Source: Candidatus Aminicenantota bacterium (lineage in GTDB: Bacteria; Acidobacteriota; UBA4820; DSQY01). Taken from it: a stretch of 7,053 bases of DNA. The translations under genes and the position numbers were made by a program. Positions 1 through 6,003 of this stretch are shown in pieces; position 1 is the first letter of the stretch, and each line of letters starts with the position of its first letter. Location: the NCBI GenBank assembly GCA_027365515.1, contig DAHXMK010000155.1:1-7053 (forward strand), in the 5' to 3' direction. The notes beneath the pieces are model-generated. The model saw only the letters and a program-made list of their open reading frames with translations, had not been told where the DNA came from and did not search any database.

Positions 1-249
1 CTCGTCGTTCATCATCCAGAAAAGTCCCTTGACCGTCTCGGCGGCGGCGGGTTCGCCGGGCGGGCGCGAGGCGGCGAAGCGGCCGAGCGCGACGACGGCG
101 CGAAGCGCCGTCAGCCTGTCGGGGCTTTGAAGCGTCGCAACCAGCCGCCAGAAGACGAGCCCAGGGCGCTCGTTGATTTCGCAGAGCCCCCGCCAATCCT
201 TGCGCCGCAGGCATTCTCCTATGAACCGCTCCCGCTCCTTACGCTCCAT
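1..249 (-). CDS. HEAT-like protein, DVU0298-type (N-terminal 83 residues, runs off window)
   Basis: The reading frame starts at ATG 249 and is open to base 1, giving 83 residues; the rest lies outside the window. An AAGGA ribosome binding site lies 7 bases before the ATG, inside the end of the smr gene, and only 3 bases separate the two genes, so they are probably co-transcribed and coupled. The visible part begins with a charged helix (MERKERERFIGECLRRKDW), continues with helical repeats of HEAT type (LVATLQSPDRLTALRAVVAL), and ends at GLFWMMNDE. That last motif reminds me of the DVU0298 family, HEAT-like proteins found in sulfate- and metal-reducing Deltaproteobacteria, where a similar LFWMLNDE stretch precedes a conserved core. 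The family assignment is from memory on a partial protein. No enzymatic motif is visible. A HEAT-like scaffold or binding role is inference. Confidence 0.6.
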   Translation of the reverse strand, partial: MERKERERFIGECLRRKDWRGLCEINERPGLVFWRLVATLQSPDRLTALRAVVALGRFAASRPPGEPAAAETVKGLFWMMNDE

Positions 250-252
250 CGC

Positions 253-561
253 TCATTCCTTATCCATTGGCTTGAGCCTCGCGACGGTCGCCCCCCACTC
301 GCCCATGGCCGGAAAGCCGGCCAGCCTGAAGCTTTCGACGCCGGGCAATTTGCTCAGAAGGGCGTGGACCGCTTTGGCCAAAACGCCCGTTCCCTTCCCG
401 TGCACGATCCTGACTTCAAGTATGCCCCGCTCGCGGCATTCCCTGATGTACTCGGGCAGGATGATTCCCAGCTCCTTCGGATTGTACGCGTGAAGGTCAA
501 GCTCCCATTCGATTGGGACTTGGACGGAACCTCCGGCGGTCCCTTCGTTCTCGTCGCTCAC
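253..561 (-). CDS. Smr domain protein (stand-alone, 102 aa)
   Basis: This small protein is almost entirely an Smr domain, the nuclease or nucleic-acid-binding fold found at the C-terminus of MutS2 and as free proteins. The marker motifs appear in order: LDLH at residues 21-24, HGKGTG at 54-59, and GEWGATVARL near 87-96, corresponding to the usual GGEGATVV end. The first 18 residues are a short charged tail. Free Smr proteins are linked to nicking of branched DNA or, in other lineages, to RNA cleavage at stalled ribosomes; which applies here cannot be told. There is no MutS2-like ATPase attached. The start is GTG at 561, forming a GTGA overlap with the stop of the upstream ABC gene, with a G-rich stretch (GGGGGCG) just before it. 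This indicates translational coupling within the leftward operon. Nothing links its function directly to the transporter. Confidence 0.88.
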   Translation of the reverse strand: MSDENEGTAGGSVQVPIEWELDLHAYNPKELGIILPEYIRECRERGILEVRIVHGKGTGVLAKAVHALLSKLPGVESFRLAGFPAMGEWGATVARLKPMDKE

Positions 562-2603
562 GCCGCGCCCCCGTTTGAAAACTGCGTCCTGTAAAGATGG
601 CTGTAAAGCCCGCCGGCGGCAAGAAGCTCCTGGTGCGTACCCTTTTCGGCGATCCGCCCCTTCTTCAATACCAGAATCAGGTCGGCCTCCTGCACCGTCG
701 AAAGGCGGTGAGCTATGATCAGCGCGGTGCGCCCCTTCAAGAGGTCGCCGAGCGCCTCCTGGATAAGCTGTTCCGTCCGGCTGTCAACGCTCGCCGTCGC
801 TTCGTCCAGGATCAGCATCTGCCCGGAGTGGCAGAGCGCGCGGGCAAACGAGACGAGCTGCCGCTCGCCCTGCGAGATGACCGTCCCCCTCTCGTTCAAT
901 TCGTGATTCAAGCCAAGAGGCAGGCGCGCGGCCACCCTGCCAAGGCGGCTCACCTTCAGCGCGCGTTCCATGACCTTTTCATCAGGTTTCGCGAAGAGCG
1001 ACACGTTGTGGCCGAGCGTCCCGGAGAAGAGGAACAGCTCCTGCGGGACGAGTGCGAATCTTCTCCTGAGCGCCTCGATCTCCCACCGCCTGACGTCGAG
1101 CCCGTCAACCTTGATGGAGCCCCGGCCCTCGGGAAGCTCGTAGAAGCCGAGGAGCAGCGAGGCGATCGTCGTCTTGCCGGAGCCGGTCGGCCCAACGATG
1201 GCGACGGTCTTGCCGGGCGGCACCGTGAAAGAGACCGAATCAAGGACGGGGTTCCCCTCCTCGTAGGCGAACGACACGTCGTCGAAAACGATTTCACCGG
1301 CCTTGGCCTCGGAGGTCTCTTTCCCTGAAGGTTCCTGCGGGGTGTCCAGAATTTTGAAGAGCCTCTCGCTGGCGACGATGCTGCTCTGGAGGATGTTGAA
1401 CTTCTCCGCGAGGTCCTGCAGCGGCATGAAGAGCATTCTAAGGTACAGAAGAAAGGCGACGAGCGTCCCGACCGAGACGGCGTTCTTGATCGCCTGGCCG
1501 CCGCCGTACCAGATGACGAGGGCGATTCCAGAGACGGCGAAGGCGTCTATCACCGGCCGGAAGATGGCGAAGATGTATATGAGGCGCATCTGCGTCCTGT
1601 AGAACTCCTTGTTCAGCGCGCCGAAGCGGCCGGAGAAGTCGGCCTCCCTCGTAAAGGCCTTCACCACCACGATTCCGGTCACCGCCTCCTGAAGGAAGGT
1701 GTTCACCTTCGCGACCTGAACGCGAATGACGCGGTAAATTTTCTGCGACGCGCTCTTGAACCAGAGGGAAAGAATGATGAGCGGCGGGGCCAGAAGGAAG
1801 AGGCGGAGCGAAAGCCCAGTGTCGAGCGACAGCAGTATCCCGAGGATGCCGAAAAAGAGGGCGACGTCGCTGAGCGCCGTGGCGAGAACCGAGGCGAAAA
1901 GGTCCGACAGCGTGGCGGTGTCGTTGGTGACCCTCGTGACGAGGCGCCCCACCGGGTTCTCGTCGAAGTAGCGCACGGGAAGCTCGTGGAGGCGGCGCCA
2001 AAGCTCGTCCCTCATGATCTGGACGGCCCTTTGGCCGAGGTGGTTCAGCCCCATCGTCACGCCGAAGGAGAACAGAAAGTCGGCTATCAGCAGCGCCACG
2101 TAGAGAATGGCGAGGGAAATGACGCCGTGGCGCGCCCCGGCGCGAAGCGAGGCGCGCGCGTCCGGCGAGAGTTTTTGAAACTCCGCGTCGGATATGAAGC
2201 GCGGCGCCCCGGAGACCGCTTCCCCGTTTCTGTACCACCCCGGCTGGCCCAGAAGATGGCGCGCGCGAAGCTCCTCGCGTTCCGATTCCGTCAACGAGGA
2301 GACGAGGACGAATGCGTGCCTCCCGTCGCCCGCTTCGATCAGCTTGGCTGAAAGCCCCGGCTGAAGCCCAGCCGCTTCTCGCGCCGCCCCCATCTCCACT
2401 CGCGCGTAAGGCGGCATGATGTCGCGGTCAATGCCGCGGCGCACGAGCAGAGGAAGGCTCAGCTCTATGCCGGCTTGAATCAGCGAGAGGAGGATGCACG
2501 CCGCGAGCAGCGCGCGGCGGCCGCGCACGTAGGCCATGATCCGCCGAAGGTGCCTGAGCAGCGTGAAGGCGCCGAGCTTTTCCTCCTCCCTTCTCAAGGC
2601 CAT
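558..2603 (-). CDS. ABC exporter half-transporter, catalytic-Glu subunit (MdlB-like)
   Basis: A 681-residue type IV ABC exporter with fused membrane and ATPase domains. TM1 lies near residues 30-52; the remaining helices run from about 160 to 400. The intracellular coupling region (FDENPVGRLVTRVTNDT) starts near 213. The ATPase domain starts near 435: Walker A GPTGSGKT 471-478, Q-loop Gln521, a degenerate signature ISQGE at 576-580 in place of LSGGQ, Walker B MLILDE 596-601 with catalytic Glu601, and His632 in the H-loop. It is about 100 residues longer than a usual half-transporter because of an insert at about 62-158 between TM1 and TM2, predicted outside the membrane. The ATG at 2603 overlaps the stop of the upstream partner (TAATG), with AGGAG about 10 bases upstream. 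The complementary defects in the two ATPases show they act as a heterodimer. The substrate (drug, lipid or peptide) is not readable from sequence. Confidence 0.93.
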   Translation of the reverse strand: MALRREEEKLGAFTLLRHLRRIMAYVRGRRALLAACILLSLIQAGIELSLPLLVRRGIDRDIMPPYARVEMGAAREAAGLQPGLSAKLIEAGDGRHAFVLVSSLTESEREELRARHLLGQPGWYRNGEAVSGAPRFISDAEFQKLSPDARASLRAGARHGVISLAILYVALLIADFLFSFGVTMGLNHLGQRAVQIMRDELWRRLHELPVRYFDENPVGRLVTRVTNDTATLSDLFASVLATALSDVALFFGILGILLSLDTGLSLRLFLLAPPLIILSLWFKSASQKIYRVIRVQVAKVNTFLQEAVTGIVVVKAFTREADFSGRFGALNKEFYRTQMRLIYIFAIFRPVIDAFAVSGIALVIWYGGGQAIKNAVSVGTLVAFLLYLRMLFMPLQDLAEKFNILQSSIVASERLFKILDTPQEPSGKETSEAKAGEIVFDDVSFAYEEGNPVLDSVSFTVPPGKTVAIVGPTGSGKTTIASLLLGFYELPEGRGSIKVDGLDVRRWEIEALRRRFALVPQELFLFSGTLGHNVSLFAKPDEKVMERALKVSRLGRVAARLPLGLNHELNERGTVISQGERQLVSFARALCHSGQMLILDEATASVDSRTEQLIQEALGDLLKGRTALIIAHRLSTVQEADLILVLKKGRIAEKGTHQELLAAGGLYSHLYRTQFSNGGAA

Positions 2604-4333
2604 TACTGTTCGATCTCCTGCAACTCCGCCATCTCGCGGTAGTATCCGGGCGACGCCATGAGTGCGGCGTGCGTCCCGTGCTGTATGACCGCCCCGCGCT
2701 TGAGTACCAGAATCTGGTCAAGCTCCCTGACCGCGCTCACCCTGTGGCTGACCACGATCGTGGTCCTGTTTCTGCGCGCCAGGGCCAGGCCGGAGAGTAT
2801 TTTTCTTTCGGCGCCCGCGTCCACCGCCGAGAGGGTGTCGTCCAGCAAAAGGACCGGAGCCTCCTTGAGCAGGGCGCGCGCAAGGCAGAGCCTCTGCTTC
2901 TGGCCGCCGGAGAGCGTTATGCCGCGCTCGCCCAAAAGCGTCCCGTACCCGCCGGGGAAGGCCTCGATCTCCTCGTCTATCGCGGCGAGCGCGCACGCCG
3001 CCTTGATCCGCTCGCGCGTGGCCGCGGGGTCTCCTAGGAGCAGGTTTTGCTCGATGGTGTCCGAGAAAAGAAAGGCCTCCTGGGGCACGACGGAGATCAT
3101 CTCACGAAGCGCCTTCAATGAAATCGAAGTCACGTCGGTTCCGCCGATGAGGATGCTCCCAGGTGGCGGGTCGTAGAGTCGGGTGAGCAGTTGGACGAGC
3201 GTGCTCTTGCCGGAGCCGATCTCGCCGACCACGCCGAGGCTTCCGCCTTCCGGCACCAATACCGAAACATCCTTAAGCGAAGGCTTCTCCGAGCCCGGGT
3301 AGGCAAAGGTCAGGCCGCGCGCTTCTATCGAGTGCGACGAAAGGCGTATGGCGGCCCCGCCCTCCTCCTCGGCTTGCGGCTTTCTGTCGAGGAAAGCGTT
3401 GATGCGGTCCATCGAGGCCGCCGCGCGCTGGACGAGCGTCAGCATCCACCCGGCCGCTATCATCGGCCAGGTCAGCATTCCGAGGTAGGAGGTCAGGGCG
3501 ACGAAGGCGCCGACGGAGGTCCGGCCGCTTATGACCCTCGCCCCTCCAGCGCCCAGGAGAATCGCGACGCACGAGCCGGCGATCAGCATGATGAGCGGGT
3601 GAAAGAGCGCGTCCACCTTCGTGTAGTGCATGAACCTCTTGAAGTAGTCCTCGTTGTAGCCGGCGAAGTCGGCCGAATCGCCCTCGCGCTGGACGTAGGC
3701 CTTGAGGATGCGCATTCCGGCCAGCGATTCGCGGGCCTTCTCCGTCATCCGCTCGAACGACGCCTGCACGGCGTCCCACCGCTCATAGACCGCCTTCAGC
3801 GAGACGCCCATCACCAGGGCCAGGAGCGGCAGCGGAAGGATGACTATGCCGGTGAGCACCGGGTCGAGCCAGAACATCGCGCAGAGCGCCACCACAGCGT
3901 AGGCGGTCGAATCGAACCCGGCGACGAAGCCCATGGCCAGCGCCTGGCGTATCGTCTCGACGTCGTTCATCGCGAGCGCCATCACCTCGCCGGTGCGCGT
4001 CGTCGTGAAATCGCGCGCAGAAAGCGTCATCGCGTGGTCGAAGACCTTCTGCCTGAGCGAAATCTCCGCGAGCCTTGAAGCTGAGAAGAAGAAGTGGCGC
4101 CACGCGAAGCGGAACGATGCGATGGTGAGGGAGAGGCCGAGGATGATCAGCGCCCGCTCGGCTATCCACTCCCTGGTCACGGAGAGCGAGGCGACGCCGT
4201 CAATGACGCCCTTCACGACGAGCGGGATCGCGAGCTGCGCGCCGTCAACTATGAGAAGGCACGCCACGCCGAGCGCCACGCGCCAGGGGTAGCCGAAGAA
4301 GAGCTTCAATATGTCGCGCACGCCTCGATGCAT
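2603..4333 (-). CDS. ABC exporter half-transporter, degenerate-site subunit (MdlA-like)
   Basis: A 576-residue type IV ABC exporter half, first gene of the leftward operon. Six membrane helices fill residues 15-300 and the ATPase domain follows from about 335: Walker A GEIGSGKS 370-377, Q-loop Gln418, canonical signature LSGGQ 474-478, Walker B VLLLDD 494-499, and His530. Asp499 replaces the catalytic Glu, as in MdlA-like and other heterodimeric exporters, so this Walker site should be the degenerate one and its LSGGQ completes the active site of the partner. I chose ATG 4333: GAGG lies about 5 bases upstream, with GGAGG further up. Transporter similarity begins right after it. The frame stays open upstream to 4567, but that extension (78 residues) translates the heptamer repeat into low-complexity Leu-Thr-His-His text and lacks family similarity. 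Its stop overlaps the next start in TAATG. Confidence 0.92.
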   Translation of the reverse strand: MHRGVRDILKLFFGYPWRVALGVACLLIVDGAQLAIPLVVKGVIDGVASLSVTREWIAERALIILGLSLTIASFRFAWRHFFFSASRLAEISLRQKVFDHAMTLSARDFTTTRTGEVMALAMNDVETIRQALAMGFVAGFDSTAYAVVALCAMFWLDPVLTGIVILPLPLLALVMGVSLKAVYERWDAVQASFERMTEKARESLAGMRILKAYVQREGDSADFAGYNEDYFKRFMHYTKVDALFHPLIMLIAGSCVAILLGAGGARVISGRTSVGAFVALTSYLGMLTWPMIAAGWMLTLVQRAAASMDRINAFLDRKPQAEEEGGAAIRLSSHSIEARGLTFAYPGSEKPSLKDVSVLVPEGGSLGVVGEIGSGKSTLVQLLTRLYDPPPGSILIGGTDVTSISLKALREMISVVPQEAFLFSDTIEQNLLLGDPAATRERIKAACALAAIDEEIEAFPGGYGTLLGERGITLSGGQKQRLCLARALLKEAPVLLLDDTLSAVDAGAERKILSGLALARRNRTTIVVSHRVSAVRELDQILVLKRGAVIQHGTHAALMASPGYYREMAELQEIEQ

Positions 4334-4358
4334 CGCGCCTCGCCGCCTCCGAGCCGCT

Positions 4359-4388
4359 ATTCTACTACCTTGCCGCGAGAAGCAAGAA
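4359..4388 (-). promoter_or_regulatory. Possible promoter of the ABC-smr operon
   Basis: On the minus strand, TAGAAT (4364-4359) matches the -10 consensus at five of six bases and lies 25 bases before the ATG at 4333. The -35 is poor: TTGCTT with a 15-bp spacer, or TTCTTG with 18 bp. A start here would leave a short leader containing the GGAGG/GAGG ribosome binding sites. The call rests mainly on the -10 box and the position. Confidence 0.3.
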
Positions 4389-4403
4389 GGCGCGGGAAAG
4401 AAA

Positions 4404-4501
4404 GTGATTCGTGATTGGTGACTGGTGATTAGTAGATGGTGAGTTGTGAATCGTGAGCAGTGAGTAGTGAGTCGTGATTGGTGAGCAGTGAGTGGTGAGT
4501 C
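4404..4501. repeat. Degenerate heptamer tandem array, 14 units of 7 bp
   Basis: Fourteen consecutive 7-bp units fit exactly into 98 bases with no slippage. All units begin GT and 13 of 14 begin GTGA (the exception is GTAGATG at 4432). Position 6 is T in 12 of 14; positions 5 and 7 vary. Examples are GTGATTG, GTGAGCA, GTGAGTC and GTGAGTA. Some units recur in order: GTGATTG at 4411 and 4474, GTGAGCA at 4453 and 4481, GTGAGTC at 4467 and 4495. Perfect spacing with drifting unit sequence suggests an old array in which length is kept. It lies upstream of the leftward ABC operon, just before the GC content drops. No protein is implied. Confidence 0.9.
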
Positions 4502-4556
4502 GAAAAGGACGCGAGGCTTACGCTGGCTCGCGGATGGGGACTTCCCCCCCCCGCCC
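4502..4556. other. Spacer with nine-C run
   Basis: Fifty-five bases between the heptamer array and the promoter repeat. They include a short GGGGA/TCCCC palindrome (4536-4547) running into nine consecutive C (4544-4552). I see no gene, attC half or terminator here. The C run is a site where read or assembly errors are likely. Confidence 0.5.
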
Positions 4557-4589
4557 GCGTTTGACAAATCGGAATGGGGAGAATAGAGT
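4557..4589 (+). repeat. 33-bp direct repeat, copy 1
   Basis: These 33 bases recur without a mismatch at 6232-6264, in the same orientation and 1675 bp apart. The identity begins abruptly at GCGTTTGAC. On the right, weaker similarity continues for about 24 more bases (16 of 24 match, including ATTGCT), then fades. The repeat contains a complete sigma70-type promoter, described separately. The bases to the left of the two copies are unrelated, which marks GCGTTT as a junction. Confidence 0.92.
4561..4589 (+). promoter_or_regulatory. Sigma70-type promoter heading the cassette genes (Pc-like)
   Basis: TTGACA (4561-4566) is a perfect -35, followed by a 17-bp spacer and TAGAGT (4584-4589), which keeps T, A, A and T at positions 1, 2, 4 and 6 of the -10. 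The predicted transcript would start near 4596 and reach the zinc-finger gene after about 86 bases. The location, a strong promoter upstream of a cassette insertion core and pointing into the cassettes, matches the role of the Pc promoter of integrons. That functional label is inference. Confidence 0.65.
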
Positions 4590-4651
4590 TGGGTTCTGAG
4601 AGGGATTGCTTCCGCATAGTTCGTTCGGTATGAAGTTAATACGCGTTAGGC
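4590..4651 (+). other. Possible attI-like region ending in a GTTAGGC core
   Basis: GTTAGGC at 4645-4651 fits the integron core GTTRRRY, in the context ACGCGTTAGGC. No matching RYYYAAC lies upstream (there is no AAC between 4502 and 4645), so this is not an attC. A core site without a paired left arm, next to a promoter, is what an attI site looks like. Further GTT triplets (4588, 4593, 4619, 4623, 4635) could be weak integrase-binding repeats but are not diagnostic. No integrase gene is adjacent; the leftward neighbours are the ABC operon. Confidence 0.35.
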
Positions 4652-4668
4652 TTTTGACACTACTATAG
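4630..4668 (+). other. 12-codon reading frame across the GTTAGGC core
   Basis: ATG 4630 to TAG 4666 encodes MKLIRVRLLTLL. The core site GTTAGGC lies inside the frame, and the stop abuts the AGGTGAGG ribosome binding site of the next gene. It has no clear ribosome binding site of its own. A short frame over the attI1 core (ORF-11) is known to raise translation of the first cassette in class 1 integrons, and this could do the same; it could equally be chance. Confidence 0.3.
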
Positions 4669-4681
4669 GTGAGGCCTTTTG

Positions 4682-5041
4682 ATGAAATGCTTCGTCCATC
4701 AAGAACAAGACGCAGTAGCAACGTGTCCAAGGTGCGGCAAAGCTCTTTGTAATCGATGTATCTACAATATTGAAAGCAACCTGGCCGTTTGCTCGGCCGA
4801 ATGTGCAGAAGCGATTGCAAGTCGTGAAACGGCCACAGCAATGATCATCACAAAGACTGCCCAGGGCTTCCAGTTGACTGCTGTCTTCTGTTTCTCTATA
4901 GCAGTGCTAATGCTGATCGTGGCAATCGTTGCCGCCGTCCATGCAAGAGAACCGATAGTAGCACTTTATCCCCTTAGTGCTGCTGCCATTTTCTTTTTCG
5001 TCGGCCTTTCTTTTAGGAAGCTTGGCGAAAAGAAGGCCTAA
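4682..5041 (+). CDS. Small membrane protein with N-terminal B-box-like zinc finger
   Basis: A 119-residue protein in two parts. Residues 3-41 hold a Cys/His cluster: Cys3-x2-His6, Cys15-x2-Cys18, Cys23-x2-Cys26, Cys37 and Cys41. Its start (MKCFVHQEQDAVATCPRCGK) resembles the B-box-like zinc fingers found at the N-terminus of several bacterial membrane proteins. Two hydrophobic helices follow at about 66-88 and 92-111, then a basic tail. The finger probably faces the cytoplasm, binding two zinc ions and perhaps a protein partner; no catalytic residue is visible. I chose ATG 4682 over the TTG one codon upstream because AGGTGAGG (4667-4674) ends 7 bases before it. The TAA stop lies inside the R'' box of the attC that follows, as is common in integron cassettes. 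The B-box-like family is fairly clear; the function is unknown. Confidence 0.82.
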   Translation: MKCFVHQEQDAVATCPRCGKALCNRCIYNIESNLAVCSAECAEAIASRETATAMIITKTAQGFQLTAVFCFSIAVLMLIVAIVAAVHAREPIVALYPLSAAAIFFFVGLSFRKLGEKKA

Positions 5042-5105
5042 CGCGGTCCGCGGGACGCCGTGCAGTGGAACAATGATTGCCCGGCCGCTGGATGCGACGT
5101 TAGGT
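5036..5105 (+). other. attC recombination site (70 bp)
   Basis: The left end GCCTAAC (5036-5042) fits RYYYAAC and the right end GTTAGGT (5099-5105) fits GTTRRRY. They pair over seven Watson-Crick pairs (5037-5043 with 5098-5104) plus a G-T. After short spacers (CGGT on the left, ATGCGA on the right), the inner boxes CCGCGG (5048-5053) and CCGCTGG (5085-5091) pair over six bases, leaving T5089 unpaired. An unpaired base in the L arm is the feature by which integron integrases recognise the strand. The 31-base loop (5054-5084) is the variable part. Length and layout are typical of integron cassettes. The stop of the zinc-finger gene sits in the left box, and the next gene starts within 16 bases of the right box. 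Confidence 0.82.
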
Positions 5106-5120
5106 GGCATGAGGTGTAGG

Positions 5121-5999
5121 ATGCGCAGAACCTTTATAGCCATGGCAGCCTTATCAGTCTTGACAGTGCTCTCATGTTATAGTCCGGCCTACTTTACGGC
5201 AATTCATTGCGATGAACATACCGGTCCCGTCTATAATGTAGATTATTATGAATACCCACCGGCCTTTGCTAGGGAGCCAAGCGAATGGCGGTGCATTAGA
5301 TACTACGTTTCTTGCTTTAGCGGTGCACCAATAGCGGCGGAATATGCCTGGACCCCAAGCGGACCAATCAGGATTGAGTGCACTTTCTTAAACAGAGAAG
5401 AGTATTTCAATGCGCAAAAGATGATCACTTGCGCCGACAAGTCGGTCGTCGTGGGCTTGATTTACCGCCCGCATCCCACAACTATCTTGTGCGCGCCTAA
5501 AGAGAGGACTGTGAGGGAAGCTCTTGAACTCGTCTGGCGGCAACTCGGCTCGTACGATTACTATGAAGCACTATGTCTAGATGGCTGCTCCGTCAGCATT
5601 GAGGTCTATTCAAATCGGGGTGTCCTTCGAAGAATGGTTCTCGCATCTCCCGACGATCCACAGTTCGGCTCTGACTTGGTCAACGTTCTTTCGGGCGTAA
5701 TGCAATATGCAATAAAGTCGAAAGTCAGCAGAAATGTCTATGAATCCGCCTTCTATAAGGAATGCGATTCCACAGGAAAACATGTATATCGAGATGCTAA
5801 ACAGGCCTTGGGGGAATTGCAGCAGGCTGTCCAAAATAGCAGCGCCAACGAACCCAAGGTCAAAGAATACAAAAGGCCACCTTGCGAGCACGATTATGTC
5901 CCCAGTAGTCAAACCAACATAGACGAATACATGAATAGAACTAAAGGTTGCTTCATCATTCCTCAGCCATTGGGCCAAAAGGAATATCCAAAGCCATGA
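5121..5999 (+). CDS. Cys-rich lipoprotein of unknown function
   Basis: A 292-residue secreted protein. It begins MRRTFIAMAALSVLTVLSC: two arginines, a hydrophobic core, and a lipobox ending VLSC, so Cys19 should carry the lipid after signal peptidase II cleavage. The mature part has 11 further cysteines, a Tyr-rich stretch near residues 35-45, and a helical segment near 225-240. I recognise no family. I chose ATG 5121 because GAGG lies 6 bases upstream and it gives a compact signal peptide; ATG 5109 (four codons longer, just after the attC core) is also possible. The frame opens further upstream but only as an overlap with the previous gene and the attC. The TGA stop comes 4 bases before the box ACCTAAC. 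The gene is probably transcribed from the promoter at 4561 through the first cassette. Confidence 0.78.
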   Translation: MRRTFIAMAALSVLTVLSCYSPAYFTAIHCDEHTGPVYNVDYYEYPPAFAREPSEWRCIRYYVSCFSGAPIAAEYAWTPSGPIRIECTFLNREEYFNAQKMITCADKSVVVGLIYRPHPTTILCAPKERTVREALELVWRQLGSYDYYEALCLDGCSVSIEVYSNRGVLRRMVLASPDDPQFGSDLVNVLSGVMQYAIKSKVSRNVYESAFYKECDSTGKHVYRDAKQALGELQQAVQNSSANEPKVKEYKRPPCEHDYVPSSQTNIDEYMNRTKGCFIIPQPLGQKEYPKP

Positions 6000-6003
6000 T
6001 GCA

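Noticed and set aside
127..1328. Long plus-strand open frames opposite the smr and ABC genes
   Set aside because: They are antisense shadows in GC-rich DNA, with Arg/Pro/Gly-rich composition and no family motifs, while the minus strand encodes clear Smr and ABC domains.
4404..4501. Heptamer array as a CRISPR
   Set aside because: The units are 7 bp with no spacers, and there is no long repeat, leader or cas gene.
4536..4552. GGGGA/TCCCC palindrome next to the C run as a terminator
   Set aside because: The stem is 5 bp with a 2-base loop and no T run follows on either strand.
4334..4567. 78-residue N-terminal extension of the first ABC protein
   Set aside because: It translates the heptamer array into low-complexity Leu-Thr-His text, starts within the promoter repeat, and precedes the well-placed ATG 4333 with its own ribosome binding site.
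4654..4671. TTGACA near TATAGG as a second promoter
   Set aside because: Only 4-5 bases separate the two boxes, far from the roughly 17 needed, and the second overlaps the ribosome binding site.
4518..4841. Minus-strand 107-codon frame over the boundary
   Set aside because: It runs antisense through the promoter repeat and the zinc-finger gene, has no ribosome binding site that I can see, and shows no recognisable motif.
4977..5120. Upstream part of the lipoprotein frame (start at 4977)
   Set aside because: It overlaps the end of the zinc-finger gene and the whole attC. The signal peptide and ribosome binding sites place the start at 5121 or 5109.
5610..5978. Minus-strand 122-codon frame inside the lipoprotein gene
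   Set aside because: It lies antisense to the lipoprotein gene, which has a good signal peptide and lipobox; the reverse product shows no family feature.
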